Part shown: piece after piece, positions 56,801 to 64,000 of the stretch
Layout: each line of letters begins with the position of its first letter
Numbering within the stretch: position 1 is the stretch's first letter
Assembly (NCBI RefSeq): GCF_014205835.1
Contig: NZ_JACHCQ010000001.1
Location: 248,001-312,000 of the forward strand
Length of the DNA: 64,000 nucleotides
Source of the DNA: Pedobacter sp. AK013
GTDB lineage: Bacteria; Bacteroidota; Bacteroidia; Sphingobacteriales; Sphingobacteriaceae
Direction: 5' to 3'
The notes under the pieces: generated by a model
What the model was told of the DNA's origin: nothing
Databases searched by the model: none
Seen by the model: the letters and a program-made list of their open reading frames with translations, nothing else
Program-made: the position numbers and the translations under genes

Positions 56801-57972
56801 TTATAATTGGTAAATTGATTTAACTTCCTGTCCCAGATACTAAGTCCGGTACCATCCGTGCCAATATAAAGTTTTCCATCTTTTGGGGCTAAAAATGATG
56901 ATATGGAGTTTCCCGGGATAGAATTGCCCTGGGGATTATGCGCCCAGGTATGGAATATTTTTTTTACCGGATCGAGAATGGTTACTCCGCCAGAATATGT
57001 CCCGATCCATTTTCTATCGTTTTTATCGATAAATATGGCGTAAATCTGCTCGCCGCTCAAGCTGTTATTAATTTCATTATCCAGCACCTGCACCCTTCCA
57101 CTTGCCGGATTATAAGAGAACACGCCTTCTCCATATGTTCCCAGATAGAGCATATTATGCTTATCTGGTGAAATGCTTGAAATTGCCTTACCCGGGAGTT
57201 TAATTCCACTGCCTAGAATGGCTGTATTTTTTCTTTTTATAGGATCATAGTGGTATAAACCGTTGTTGGTACCAATATACACCTGTCCGCTACTTACACC
57301 CAAAGAAAGCGCAAGAACGATATCTGCATTAGCCAGCACCAGTGCACCAGCTTTAGGATCAACATAATAAAGCCCCAGATTTTGTACAAATGCCCACTCC
57401 CTCCCCTTATCATCAAGCCTCACAGATTGCACACCATAAGAAAAAGTGCGTTTTCCATTTACCAGAAGCGGGATTTGCTCGCCCACGGTTTTACCTCTTT
57501 TAAACCGTAACAGTCCAATTCCCTCTGTAGCTACGAGCATCGTGTTGTTTGTGCCGGGAACAAGATCTCTGATTACATTTGTAAACGGTAGATCTGTTCC
57601 TTTTACAGGTTCATGCCATGAGCCTTCTGTAAAAATGCCTTTTTTATCGTTGTAAATACTTAATCCCTTCCTGGTTCCTATCCATATATTATTGTCTGCA
57701 TCGCTGTTAATTGCATGTATAATATTATGGATCAGAGAAGTTTTATTGCCAATCTCATTTCGGAACACTTTGAACCCATATCCATCATAACGGTTTAGGC
57801 CATCTCTGCTCCCAAACCAGAAAAATCCTTTTCTGTCCTGGTAAACACAGCGGATATAATTATTGGATAATCCATCTTCTATTTCCAGATGACGTACGCT
57901 GAGCGAGTCTCGTTCAGAGGCCACACTTATACCGGCATATAGTAAAAGAAAGATCAGCAGTATTCTTCGCAC
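53821..57972 (-). CDS. Hybrid two-component system sensor/regulator (HTCS) of locus 2
   Basis: 1383 aa with the same layout as the locus 1 sensor. Signal peptide (1-18), propeller repeats (FFWFGSRDGLNRYDG, NIWIGTRKGLSIYN, KWIGTYSGGVTILD, NIWIGTFTEGANRFD, LLWIGTEGGGLIVF), a Y_Y_Y domain (~715-775), a membrane helix (~777-800), coiled coil (~800-850), kinase His863 in NISHEFRSPLSL, ATPase motifs (NLISNALKYTP, DSGPGIPL, GFGIGLYLAKQF), receiver Asp1173 (IITDFKMQGIDG) and an AraC-type domain ending in HRKAFNNRYKMK. It should sense oligosaccharide from the locus 2 glycan and activate its genes. The two sensors share only the general plan, so their ligands differ. Confidence 0.96.
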   Translation of the reverse strand: MRRILLIFLLLYAGISVASERDSLSVRHLEIEDGLSNNYIRCVYQDRKGFFWFGSRDGLNRYDGYGFKVFRNEIGNKTSLIHNIIHAINSDADNNIWIGTRKGLSIYNDKKGIFTEGSWHEPVKGTDLPFTNVIRDLVPGTNNTMLVATEGIGLLRFKRGKTVGEQIPLLVNGKRTFSYGVQSVRLDDKGREWAFVQNLGLYYVDPKAGALVLANADIVLALSLGVSSGQVYIGTNNGLYHYDPIKRKNTAILGSGIKLPGKAISSISPDKHNMLYLGTYGEGVFSYNPASGRVQVLDNEINNSLSGEQIYAIFIDKNDRKWIGTYSGGVTILDPVKKIFHTWAHNPQGNSIPGNSISSFLAPKDGKLYIGTDGTGLSIWDRKLNQFTNYKYTSDPNTISSNFISSMVSDSYGNIWIGTFTEGANRFDPNTKRFTRYKIVDPQTGVESKVAFTVFEDSDLDIWAGTLRRGSLLGGLYRFNPRLDKFELFDKKLGDLFTMMQTRDGRIWAGNLDQLIEVDKKGKNHRFYDLGYTVRVIFEDKKGLLWIGTEGGGLIVFNPFKRKIVSRLTTANGLCNNSVLSLIPDNQGNLWMSTYFGVSCYNFAKGTFRSFYQSDGLQSNQFQINAGIKLSTGEIAFGGIKGFSIFDPREIMPHSQMPSLFLTGITINNTPLEENLKLIVDEDNITIKEIEVPYDQAVFSFSFTALEFSSPEKISYKYFMDGWDRGWTNSGKDRKATYTHISEGNYTFKVKSTNAEGVWGHNEIILKIKVLPPWYRTWWAYLGYIAIISSLIYIYLRYRSAQTRLKYEVQIVNLESQRKKAEYDTQVAQHNMERLAHDKERLINEQEKALAEKRMSFFTNISHEFRSPLSLIINPINDLIKSGSVEGNGNAALSMIQRNAKRMLSLVDQLLLFRKAEEGFENITAAKLDLEKLSREVFYCFVQQASAKLIDYRFENSAINKEVYADRIKIEIVLFNLISNALKYTPNGGEIVVRLTEADQSLLITVQDSGPGIPLTAGEKIFDRFYQAERTDGNHKSGFGIGLYLAKQFMEAHSGSISYKNRTEGGSIFTICFLKGKTHLVGHVIEEEQESSEALFNEMYTTTLPESTEQNNISLDVNLVSDRQSILVVDDERDIREYISGLFSNLYTVYQAENGEQGLQFAAEKLPDLIITDFKMQGIDGIEFCQMIKSNPTLSYIPVILLTASSSQEVKLKSVHGGADDYINKPFEREYLIARVANLLRNRNNLQNYFYNEITLQSNAVVVSEEYKKFLDTCILVVENHLTDSDFGIKALADEIGMSHSNLYKRVKSISGQSVNSFIRFIRLRKAAELMINSDHNVTEVAFRSGFNDAKYFGKQFSKLFGATPSEFIRKHRKAFNNRYKMK

Positions 57973-58116
57973 AGTTTTGGATTATTGGCTACTAAAATAA
58001 TGAAACATTATAATAATAGGACATATTCAAGCTTAATTCATACTCTGTCGATTTCTCTTCTCAAATGTTATTTGATACGTTGATAAAGCCTAGCCTTTTG
58101 TGAGGTTTGAAGAATA

Positions 58117-58144
58117 AAAACCCAGCCGCCATTGGCAGCCAGGT
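58117..58144 (-). terminator. Terminator of the GH97-permease operon
   Basis: Minus strand: CCTGGCTGCC, loop AAT, GGCGGCTGGG (10 bp with three G-T pairs), then TTTTTATTC. It lies ~100 bp after the permease stop. The flanking AAACCCAGC / GCTGGGTTT (58119-58127 and 58195-58203) gives an alternative, longer fold. Confidence 0.75.
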
Positions 58145-58242
58145 TAATATAGAACTAAAACTAAAAAACTATCATCCGGGGCTTTAGACTAGTGCTGGGT
58201 TTAGGCTCAAATACTGTGTTAAGATGGGATGCTTAAAATTGT

Positions 58243-59475
58243 TTACCTGGTTACCTTAAAAAATCTGGCAGCAAAAAGAAAGATCACTACATAACAGATG
58301 ATGGGCAGGTAATAAGCATCTGCAACATCTACATTAGCTATCTTACCCATGAAATAAGGCATTACCGCTCCACCAACCACGCCCATAGAAATATACGAGG
58401 AAGCTTGTTGCGTATGTGAACCAAGATTTTTCAGTCCGAGACTAAAAATAGTAGGGAACATAATACTAAAGAAAAAATTGATACTTAGCAGTGCGCAATA
58501 TGATGTCCAGCCCCAGCTTTGGGCTACAATAAGGCAGGCAACAATACTACAAATAGCAAATGCTGCAAGGATCTTATTCGGGGCTATAAATTTCATCAGG
58601 TAAGTCCCAACGAATCTTCCAAGCGCCATCATTACCATAAACAATACCATAAAATTTCCGGCCTTCTCATCAGAAAAGCCCATCTTCTCATGTCCATAAT
58701 TTATAAAATAACTCCAGGTACCAGCCTGTGCAGCTACATTAAAAAACTGAGCTGCTACTGCCCAAACAAAGTGCCTGTGCTGAAAAAGCTTTTTTCCAGG
58801 AGCAATATCGATATTCTGTGCAGCAATGGGTTCATCAGAAATGTGATGGGGATCAATCAGGTCGGGAATGCGGATAAAGAAAAAAGCTACCGCAACGATC
58901 AAAATAAATCCTCCTAGTCCGGCGTAAAGCAATTTTACCGAATCGAGGGAATTTTCGTGTCCTCCGGAAGTTGCTCTGAGTAAAAAGAATGTTCCTATCG
59001 CCGGACCAATTATTGCACCTATGGCATTGAAAGACTGTGAAAAGTTTACCCTTCTATCACTGGTACGCTGATCGCCCAGTGAGGCCGCAAAGGGATGTGC
59101 AACAGTTTCTAATGTTGCCATTCCGCAGCCGAGAATAAATAATGCTATCCTAAAAAAACCAAAACTTTCTGCATTTGCAGCTGGTACAAAAAGAAAAGTG
59201 CCCAGCGCAAAAAGCCCAAGCCCCAATATTACACCGGCCTTGTAGCCAAAGCGTTTCAGAAATATCCCGGCAGGAATGCTCATGATAAAATAGGCACCAA
59301 ATACGGAAAACTGGATCAGTCCAGACTGTGCTTTTGATACGTTAAGTACATTCTGAAAATGCTTATTGAGCACATCGCTCATGGAGTGTGCCACTCCCCA
59401 TAACATAAACAGGGAAGTAACCAGGATAAAAGTTAAAAGGAATTTCTTTTCTGTAAAAGCAGGTTTATTGTTCAT
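58243..59475 (-). CDS. FucP-type sugar:H+ symporter (MFS)
   Basis: 410 aa from Met at 59475, 28 bp after the GH97 stop; the longer frame from 59532 overlaps that gene and adds a non-membrane start. Twelve hydrophobic segments are evident. FLLTFILVTSLFMLWGVAHSMSD is the first helix, with the FucP-like sequence continuing LNKHFQNVLNVSKAQSGLIQ, GAYFIMSIPAGIFLKRFGYK, and later GRFVGTYLMKFIAPNKILA and SIMFPTIFSLGLKNLG. It imports a monosaccharide released by the locus 2 enzymes. Which sugar is not clear; members take fucose, galactose, glucose or N-acetylglucosamine. It is transcribed with GH97 copy 2. Confidence 0.9.
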   Translation of the reverse strand: MNNKPAFTEKKFLLTFILVTSLFMLWGVAHSMSDVLNKHFQNVLNVSKAQSGLIQFSVFGAYFIMSIPAGIFLKRFGYKAGVILGLGLFALGTFLFVPAANAESFGFFRIALFILGCGMATLETVAHPFAASLGDQRTSDRRVNFSQSFNAIGAIIGPAIGTFFLLRATSGGHENSLDSVKLLYAGLGGFILIVAVAFFFIRIPDLIDPHHISDEPIAAQNIDIAPGKKLFQHRHFVWAVAAQFFNVAAQAGTWSYFINYGHEKMGFSDEKAGNFMVLFMVMMALGRFVGTYLMKFIAPNKILAAFAICSIVACLIVAQSWGWTSYCALLSINFFFSIMFPTIFSLGLKNLGSHTQQASSYISMGVVGGAVMPYFMGKIANVDVADAYYLPIICYVVIFLFAARFFKVTR

Positions 59476-59503
59476 TTTGATGTTGTTGTAATCCTTTATA
59501 TGA

Positions 59504-61402
59504 TTATTTTTTGTGGAGCCAGATTGCAGCACCTCCTGAAGCCTGAAGATCTAGTTTCAGGGTAGATTTTGAATCAACTGTTATGTCTTTTATCCCTACT
59601 TTAGTGGCAGTGGCAACGGTATTGTCATCGTTATAAATCCGGGCGATAAATTTTTGTCCTTTCGGAAGAAAATCGAACTTCAATTCTAGCTTACGGGCCT
59701 CGTTATTGGTAATGCTACCTAAAAACCATTCTTCGCCACTACGCCTTGCAGTTGTAACGTACTCGCCAGGGCTTCCCAATAAAACCCTTGTTTCATCCCA
59801 GGTAGCAGGAATCTTATCCCAGAATTCAAGTTCGGGTTCGCCTTTATAAAGATCAGGTTTATCATACCAATATAGGGTCTGTATCGGGCTGAAATAAATG
59901 GCAGCCAAAGCAAGCTGATGCGCATGAGTAGTCTTAATCCTGGCATTAAAATAACAGATAGTATAATCTGCAGCTCCTGCAATATACCTGGTAAATGGCA
60001 TTACGGTGTTACTGGTGGCATCTGGCATTTCTTCATTTCCCCTTATTCCTTCTGCCGTCATTAAATTGGGCCAGGTGCGCTGCTCGCCCGTTGGGCGCCA
60101 ATCATCGTGAATGTTAACCATTATCTGGTTCTGTGCAGCCTGCTGTATCGCTTTTTCGATCCAGGTGGTCCACCGGTGTGAACCAGACTGAACAAAACCA
60201 AACTTAACTCCTGCTACACCCCATTTTTTGTAAATAGAAAAAAGACTATCACTTTGCATCAAGAGCGCCTGTTGGTTAACATATAACCATACGCCTATTC
60301 CCTTTTCTTTTCCGTATTTGATAATTGCAGGTAAGTCGAAATCGTTGATGGCCACTTTTGAGGCATCGGAATCAAAACTAAAAGCCGGACCATACCATTT
60401 CCAATCGAACAAAATGTATTGTAAGTTCCGTTTAGCAGCAAAATCGATATTCTCTAATGCATCCTTTGTAGTTTGCGTCATTACGCGCATAATCTTACCT
60501 GGTTTTACCCAACTTTGATCTTTTATTTTAGATGATTCATTAAGATTTAAGATCAGATCTGTCCCTTCAGCAATACCAGTTGCACTTTCGGCAACCATTA
60601 CTGCTCTCCAGGGCGTTGCTACTGGAGAAATCAGATCTACAGGGGTAAACATAGATGTAACTACCGTATTTTTTTCCTTTAGTTTAAATTTTGTTCTGGA
60701 ATAATCTACCATCTGGGCCTCTAACAAAGATACATACAGGCCATTTTTCAGTTCGAGGGTCAGCGGTCGTTCGGCTTCTGCATCCCAGTTCTCCAGTGCA
60801 ACCTTATGATATGGTGCCTGTGCCCAGTTTGCCTTCCAGGCAGATGTACCCTCTTCAAACTTAAATTCAGTATTTTCAGACATGATCCGGTAATAAGTTC
60901 CCTTAACGTTTTCGGGGAAGAAAAATCGGAATGCAATACCCTGATTATAGGCCCTGAATTCGATATTCATTTCGTATATCGGATTATCGTCCTTCACCGT
61001 TTTAATCACCAAACTGTTGTAATGATCACGGATAAATTTTCTTTCTCCATAAACAGGAGTCCAGGTTGTATCTTTTTCCGTGCGCACTGAATTCTTTATC
61101 TCGAGATTCTCAAACCAATGTTGATGGGTATCTACCGGAAGTGCCATTGCACTTTCTGACAGGTGGTTATCAAGCTCCAGATTAAGTTTAGACTCTAGAA
61201 TAACATTTTTCCCTTTATAAGACACTTGATAAAAAAATGCTTTTTTATGATCTGCTGATTCCTTTTGATAAAAACGGATCATAAGAGATCTGTCAGGAGA
61301 ATAAAGTATCTGTTCTGAGCCAGGATTAATATTTTGTGCTGATGCCCTAAAAATTGTAAGAAAGAAAAATAGTGTAAGAAAAGTATATCGGTAAAATTTC
61401 AT
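59504..61402 (-). CDS. GH97-family alpha-glycosidase (copy 2)
   Basis: 632 aa. Signal peptide ending FRASAQ. N-terminal beta-sandwich (~25-290; EQILYSPDRSLMIRFYQ, ISPVATPWRAVMVAE), TIM barrel (~300-530; YILFDWKWYGPAFSFD, GVWLYVNQQALL, WGVAGVKFGFVQSG, VNIHDDWRPTGEQRTWPNLM, AEGIRGNEEMPD) and a C-terminal sandwich. Glu451 in AEGIRGNEE is the conserved catalytic acid. Like copy 1 it has Gly (KFGF, 400-403) where retaining GH97 have Asp. It lies 28 bp upstream of the FucP-type permease gene, so the two form a pair: enzyme frees a sugar, permease imports it. Confidence 0.92.
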   Translation of the reverse strand: MKFYRYTFLTLFFFLTIFRASAQNINPGSEQILYSPDRSLMIRFYQKESADHKKAFFYQVSYKGKNVILESKLNLELDNHLSESAMALPVDTHQHWFENLEIKNSVRTEKDTTWTPVYGERKFIRDHYNSLVIKTVKDDNPIYEMNIEFRAYNQGIAFRFFFPENVKGTYYRIMSENTEFKFEEGTSAWKANWAQAPYHKVALENWDAEAERPLTLELKNGLYVSLLEAQMVDYSRTKFKLKEKNTVVTSMFTPVDLISPVATPWRAVMVAESATGIAEGTDLILNLNESSKIKDQSWVKPGKIMRVMTQTTKDALENIDFAAKRNLQYILFDWKWYGPAFSFDSDASKVAINDFDLPAIIKYGKEKGIGVWLYVNQQALLMQSDSLFSIYKKWGVAGVKFGFVQSGSHRWTTWIEKAIQQAAQNQIMVNIHDDWRPTGEQRTWPNLMTAEGIRGNEEMPDATSNTVMPFTRYIAGAADYTICYFNARIKTTHAHQLALAAIYFSPIQTLYWYDKPDLYKGEPELEFWDKIPATWDETRVLLGSPGEYVTTARRSGEEWFLGSITNNEARKLELKFDFLPKGQKFIARIYNDDNTVATATKVGIKDITVDSKSTLKLDLQASGGAAIWLHKK

Positions 61403-61519
61403 AAAATGTTAGGCGTATTGGGGCATTTGTTTTAAAAATTAGGTGCGGTTATCAAAGACTACCCTACTTAAACGGGTAAAAATATAGTACTGGAAAATTT
61501 CGTTATCCGCTAAATCATA

Positions 61520-61693
61520 TTAAATATTGTTATTCTTTGGCTCCAGGGGACGTTCAGCTTCTCCATCTCTAAAAATTCTTGTCGCGATGCGGTTCCAATG
61601 CTTTCTGATATCTTCATCTGAAACTAACTGCCGCTTAAAGTTGAAAGGCAGATTCTCTTTATCAGTTTTTTCTGGCAGATTTTCGTTTTTCAT
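61520..61693 (-). CDS. 57-aa charged protein, unknown
   Basis: An ATG at 61693 opens a 57-codon frame (KNENLPEKTDKENLPFNFKR, then QLVSDEDIRKHWNRIATRIF and RDGEAERPLEPKNNNI). The composition is protein-like, with helical RKHWNRIATRIF. No membrane or signal segment is seen. It lies in the gap between GH97 copy 2 and the CHRD lipoprotein and is co-oriented with both. I do not recognise it. Confidence 0.5.
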   Translation of the reverse strand: MKNENLPEKTDKENLPFNFKRQLVSDEDIRKHWNRIATRIFRDGEAERPLEPKNNNI

Positions 61694-61945
61694 ATTGTTA
61701 TGACACAGTGTAGTGTTTTTAATACTCTATTAATCGATAAAACTGAATAATTTAAAAAAAGCGTCCAATACAAAAAGGCTATATCATAAATTAGATTTAT
61801 CACCCTAAGCCTGTCGAACGCCCCATTTTAATAGTTTTAATCTGTTTCGATACTTTGTCAAGCTCAGTAAAGGCCGAGTTTATCATGGCAGCATTTAAGG
61901 TGAAATTGTCTTTATGATACTATGTATTATTCTAGCAGATTACAA
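61694..61945. other. Gap before the CHRD gene end
   Basis: No gene seen. CACCCTAAGCCTGTCGAACG at ~61801 and AAGCTCAGTAAAGGCCGAG at ~61859 are degenerate REP-like pieces. Confidence 0.4.
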
Positions 61946-62443
61946 TCAATTCTTGACCGATTTAAGTTGCCCCCTGATTATGCCTGTTGGATATTTTTGG
62001 GTACAGACCACGTAATAACAGCTTCCGTTAAGTAATACAGGTATTTCTGTTGAGCTTAGCTCGGCATAGCCGCCAAGCCCAAGGTTAACTGAGCCAGATG
62101 CATTACTGTTGGAAAAAGTTACTGTTTTGATCAGCGTGCCATTGGATCCTGTTGCTGCAGGCCCATAAAATTTTACCGAAGTGATTACATCAGCGGGAGT
62201 ACCCGTAAAAATATTGCTCCAGGTTAGGGTGAAGGTTAATACATTTACCTGCTCATCGTACCAGCCACTAAAACTTCCTGTAGCATTTACACCTGTAGCG
62301 GGTACCATTTGCGTTCCATCTGCAGCACCGGTAACCGTATAAGTTGCCCCGGTTAAAGATTTCAGTTCTTTTCCTTTTGTACAGCCTGTAAATATTACGA
62401 CTGCACATAAAACCAGAATTTTAAATATGTTGTTTTTCATCAT
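61946..62443 (-). CDS. CHRD-domain lipoprotein
   Basis: 165 aa. Lipobox FTGC after a hydrophobic signal (NIFKILVLCAVVIFTGC), then a single CHRD-like domain: YTVTGAADGTQMVPATGVNA, TGSFSGWYDEQVNVLTFTLT, VITSVKFYGPAATGSNGTL and the final PTGIIRGQLKSV. CHRD domains of this sort occur in surface proteins, sometimes as SusCD partners, and may bind carbohydrate or metal. It is 25 bp downstream of the SusD in the same operon, so it is probably an accessory surface protein of locus 2. Confidence 0.82.
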   Translation of the reverse strand: MMKNNIFKILVLCAVVIFTGCTKGKELKSLTGATYTVTGAADGTQMVPATGVNATGSFSGWYDEQVNVLTFTLTWSNIFTGTPADVITSVKFYGPAATGSNGTLIKTVTFSNSNASGSVNLGLGGYAELSSTEIPVLLNGSCYYVVCTQKYPTGIIRGQLKSVKN

Positions 62444-62468
62444 TTTTATATTCTTAGTGATTATTAGG

Positions 62469-64000
62469 TTAATATCCTGGGTTTTGTTTCATCGAAGGTG
62501 CTTTGGTTAATTCTGCCTGTGGGATTGGAAAGAAATACATGTTATCCCTAAAAACATTTTTTCTAACTACAATTGTACGGTAGCTGTAACTTCCGTTACT
62601 TGCCCTCGTAATTTCCATCCCATGAAGGTCTTGATTGAGTACCTGAGGTGCAATTTTCCATCGGCGAACATCCCAGAAACGGTGCTCTTCTAAAGCCAGT
62701 TCTACCCGGCGCTCGCGTTGTAAAAATATTCTCATTTCTTCCTGTGTCATATTCGCTTTCATGCCGTACATGCCATCGGTGCCTGCTGCAATGCCAGCGC
62801 GGTCTCTTATATCCTTTAGCCAGGTGTAAATTTGTGAAGATGGTCCGCTGAATTCGTTATTGGCTTCTGCGGCATTCAATAACACTTCGGCATAGCGAAT
62901 CAGAATTCTTGGCCGGTTTAATTCTACCCCACCATTAGCCACATTATTGGCGAGCATTTTATAGGCAAAATAACCTGTACTTGTACCTGTTGCGGTATAA
63001 ATACCATCGGTTCTTGCACCAGATATCGATGCATCATTCGTAGGTGAAGAGGGTATATCTCCGGTGTAGGTCCATACTGGCTGATCTGTTGCTTTACCAT
63101 TTAAAAAGCGCAACCCGCCATTGTAGGTAATGGAGGCATAAAAACGTGGGTCGCGGTTGAGATACATATTATTTCCAGTGCCCGGATATCCAGAGGCAGG
63201 ATCGTCAATTGCTTTTCCATTAGCCATTCCAAAAGCATCTACAAGTTCTTGTAAGGGAAAACAACTGGGCGTACTCTGATATCTTGTACCTCTTGTTGCC
63301 GGATTGGCCAGCGTTTCCCTGATCATATTATTTTGAGTAGTAGTTGCGGGTAAAAAAGAAAAAACAGCCTCTGAATTTGGTGTACTGGCAGTAAGCCCAT
63401 TGAGAAACTGATTGTAGAAAAATGGCGTAACCCTGCGAAACAAAGTATATTGCCCCAGGTTAATTACCGCTTGTGCTGCATCGGCGGCATGTTTCCAACG
63501 GTTAGGATCGGTATTACCCAATGAAACCAGTCGTGCCGGATCGTCGCCCCTTGATGCATTTACCAAAGGACTTGCCGCATACAAAAGTAAGCGGGCCTTT
63601 AATGCCAGAGCAGCGCCCTTTGTAGCCCGGCCATAATCGGCCGGATTGCCTGTGGCCGCCACAAAATCAACAGGTAGCAGACTTGCAGCAGCATCGCACT
63701 CTGATATAATGTAGTTCAGGCATTCTTCGTAAGTGTTACGTGGCAAATCAATTGCGTCACCATCGCTAAAAATGGTGTTACCTATTAATGGGAAGCCTCC
63801 ATAAGTTTTCAGCATAGTTGCGTAATACCACGCTCTTAAAAACCGCATTTGTCCTTCCAAAAGTTTTTTGGTATTGGCTGTCATGGGTATACGGGCTTGG
63901 TTTTTAAGAAAAATATTAACCGCCCGCACCTGTTGCCAGGTAATTGTCCAGATCTCGGCAGTTACGTTGCTTGGGTTAATAGCCCCACCAGCCCAATAGG
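62469..64000 (-). CDS. RagB/SusD family outer-membrane lipoprotein, 3' part (locus 2)
   Basis: The visible ~510 codons continue in frame to the window edge (YWAGGAINPSNVTAEIWTIT), so the N-terminus and lipobox are missing. SusD features present: LLEGQMRFLRAWYYATMLKT then YGGFPLIGNTIF, LPRNTYEECLNYIISECDAA, FLQRERRVELALEEHRFWDV then RRWKIAPQVLN, and the C-terminal FPIPQAELTKAPSMKQNPGY. It should bind the locus 2 glycan with a SusC encoded beyond 64 kb. It is followed by the CHRD lipoprotein gene with a 25-bp gap. Confidence 0.93.
   Translation of the reverse strand, partial: YWAGGAINPSNVTAEIWTITWQQVRAVNIFLKNQARIPMTANTKKLLEGQMRFLRAWYYATMLKTYGGFPLIGNTIFSDGDAIDLPRNTYEECLNYIISECDAAASLLPVDFVAATGNPADYGRATKGAALALKARLLLYAASPLVNASRGDDPARLVSLGNTDPNRWKHAADAAQAVINLGQYTLFRRVTPFFYNQFLNGLTASTPNSEAVFSFLPATTTQNNMIRETLANPATRGTRYQSTPSCFPLQELVDAFGMANGKAIDDPASGYPGTGNNMYLNRDPRFYASITYNGGLRFLNGKATDQPVWTYTGDIPSSPTNDASISGARTDGIYTATGTSTGYFAYKMLANNVANGGVELNRPRILIRYAEVLLNAAEANNEFSGPSSQIYTWLKDIRDRAGIAAGTDGMYGMKANMTQEEMRIFLQRERRVELALEEHRFWDVRRWKIAPQVLNQDLHGMEITRASNGSYSYRTIVVRKNVFRDNMYFFPIPQAELTKAPSMKQNPGY

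Overview
The window looks like a chromosomal segment from a Bacteroidota bacterium of the family Sphingobacteriaceae, most likely Pedobacter or a close relative. The signs are SusC/SusD pairs, two giant hybrid two-component sensors, GH97/GH43/polysaccharide-lyase enzymes, promoters of the TTG-N20-TAnnTTTG type, an AT-rich composition, and dispersed inverted repeats of the CGTCATT type. The genus is inferred from gene content; no 16S rRNA gene is present.

Layout. 1-3.3 kb: start of argE, a GNAT acetyltransferase and a sigma-54-dependent NtrC-type regulator. 2.8-7.8 kb: a BtuF-like protein, a peptide-type solute-binding lipoprotein and an outer-membrane beta-barrel receptor. 8-15.4 kb (all minus strand): a membrane-lipid modification cluster with two different cyclopropane-synthase-like methyltransferases, a flavin amine-oxidase-like enzyme, DUF1365, DUF1295, a small DUF1475-like membrane protein and an acyl-CoA desaturase. 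15.5-21.1 kb: a sugar-phosphate-isomerase-like cupin and an orphan SusD/SusC pair. 22-24.2 kb: katG. 24.7-28.1 kb: a Crp/Fnr regulator, a small outer-membrane protein and an arsenic operon (arsR-arsM-small membrane ORF-arsC) with three ArsR-type operators and no efflux pump. 28.9-39.3 kb: polysaccharide-utilization locus 1 (hybrid sensor, small secreted protein with apparent frameshifts, SusC, SusD, SusE-like lipoprotein; no enzymes). 39.6-41.4 kb: a tightly coupled three-gene cassette of unknown function, led by a TIGR04255-like protein, beside ssrA (tmRNA, 41.7-42.1 kb). 42.2-64 kb: polysaccharide-utilization locus 2 (LacI regulator, alpha/beta hydrolase, two alginate/glucuronan-lyase-like paralogues, beta-helix protein, two GH97, GH43, ECF sigma factor, hybrid sensor, FucP-type permease, CHRD lipoprotein and a SusD that runs off the right edge).

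How the genes work together. Locus 2 reads as a complete catabolic programme for a uronic-acid-containing glycan carrying alpha-galactose or alpha-glucose and arabinose- or galactose-type substituents. SusC/D (SusC lies beyond 64 kb) imports oligosaccharides, the lyases and hydrolases cut them, FucP-type MFS brings monosaccharides into the cytoplasm, and the hybrid sensor plus LacI gate expression. A CG-centred palindrome lies exactly between the -33 and -7 elements of the promoter in front of the beta-helix/lyase/hydrolase/LacI operon, which supports autoregulation by the LacI protein. The strongest candidates for undescribed biology are the three-gene TIGR04255-like cassette by ssrA and the lipid-modification cluster.
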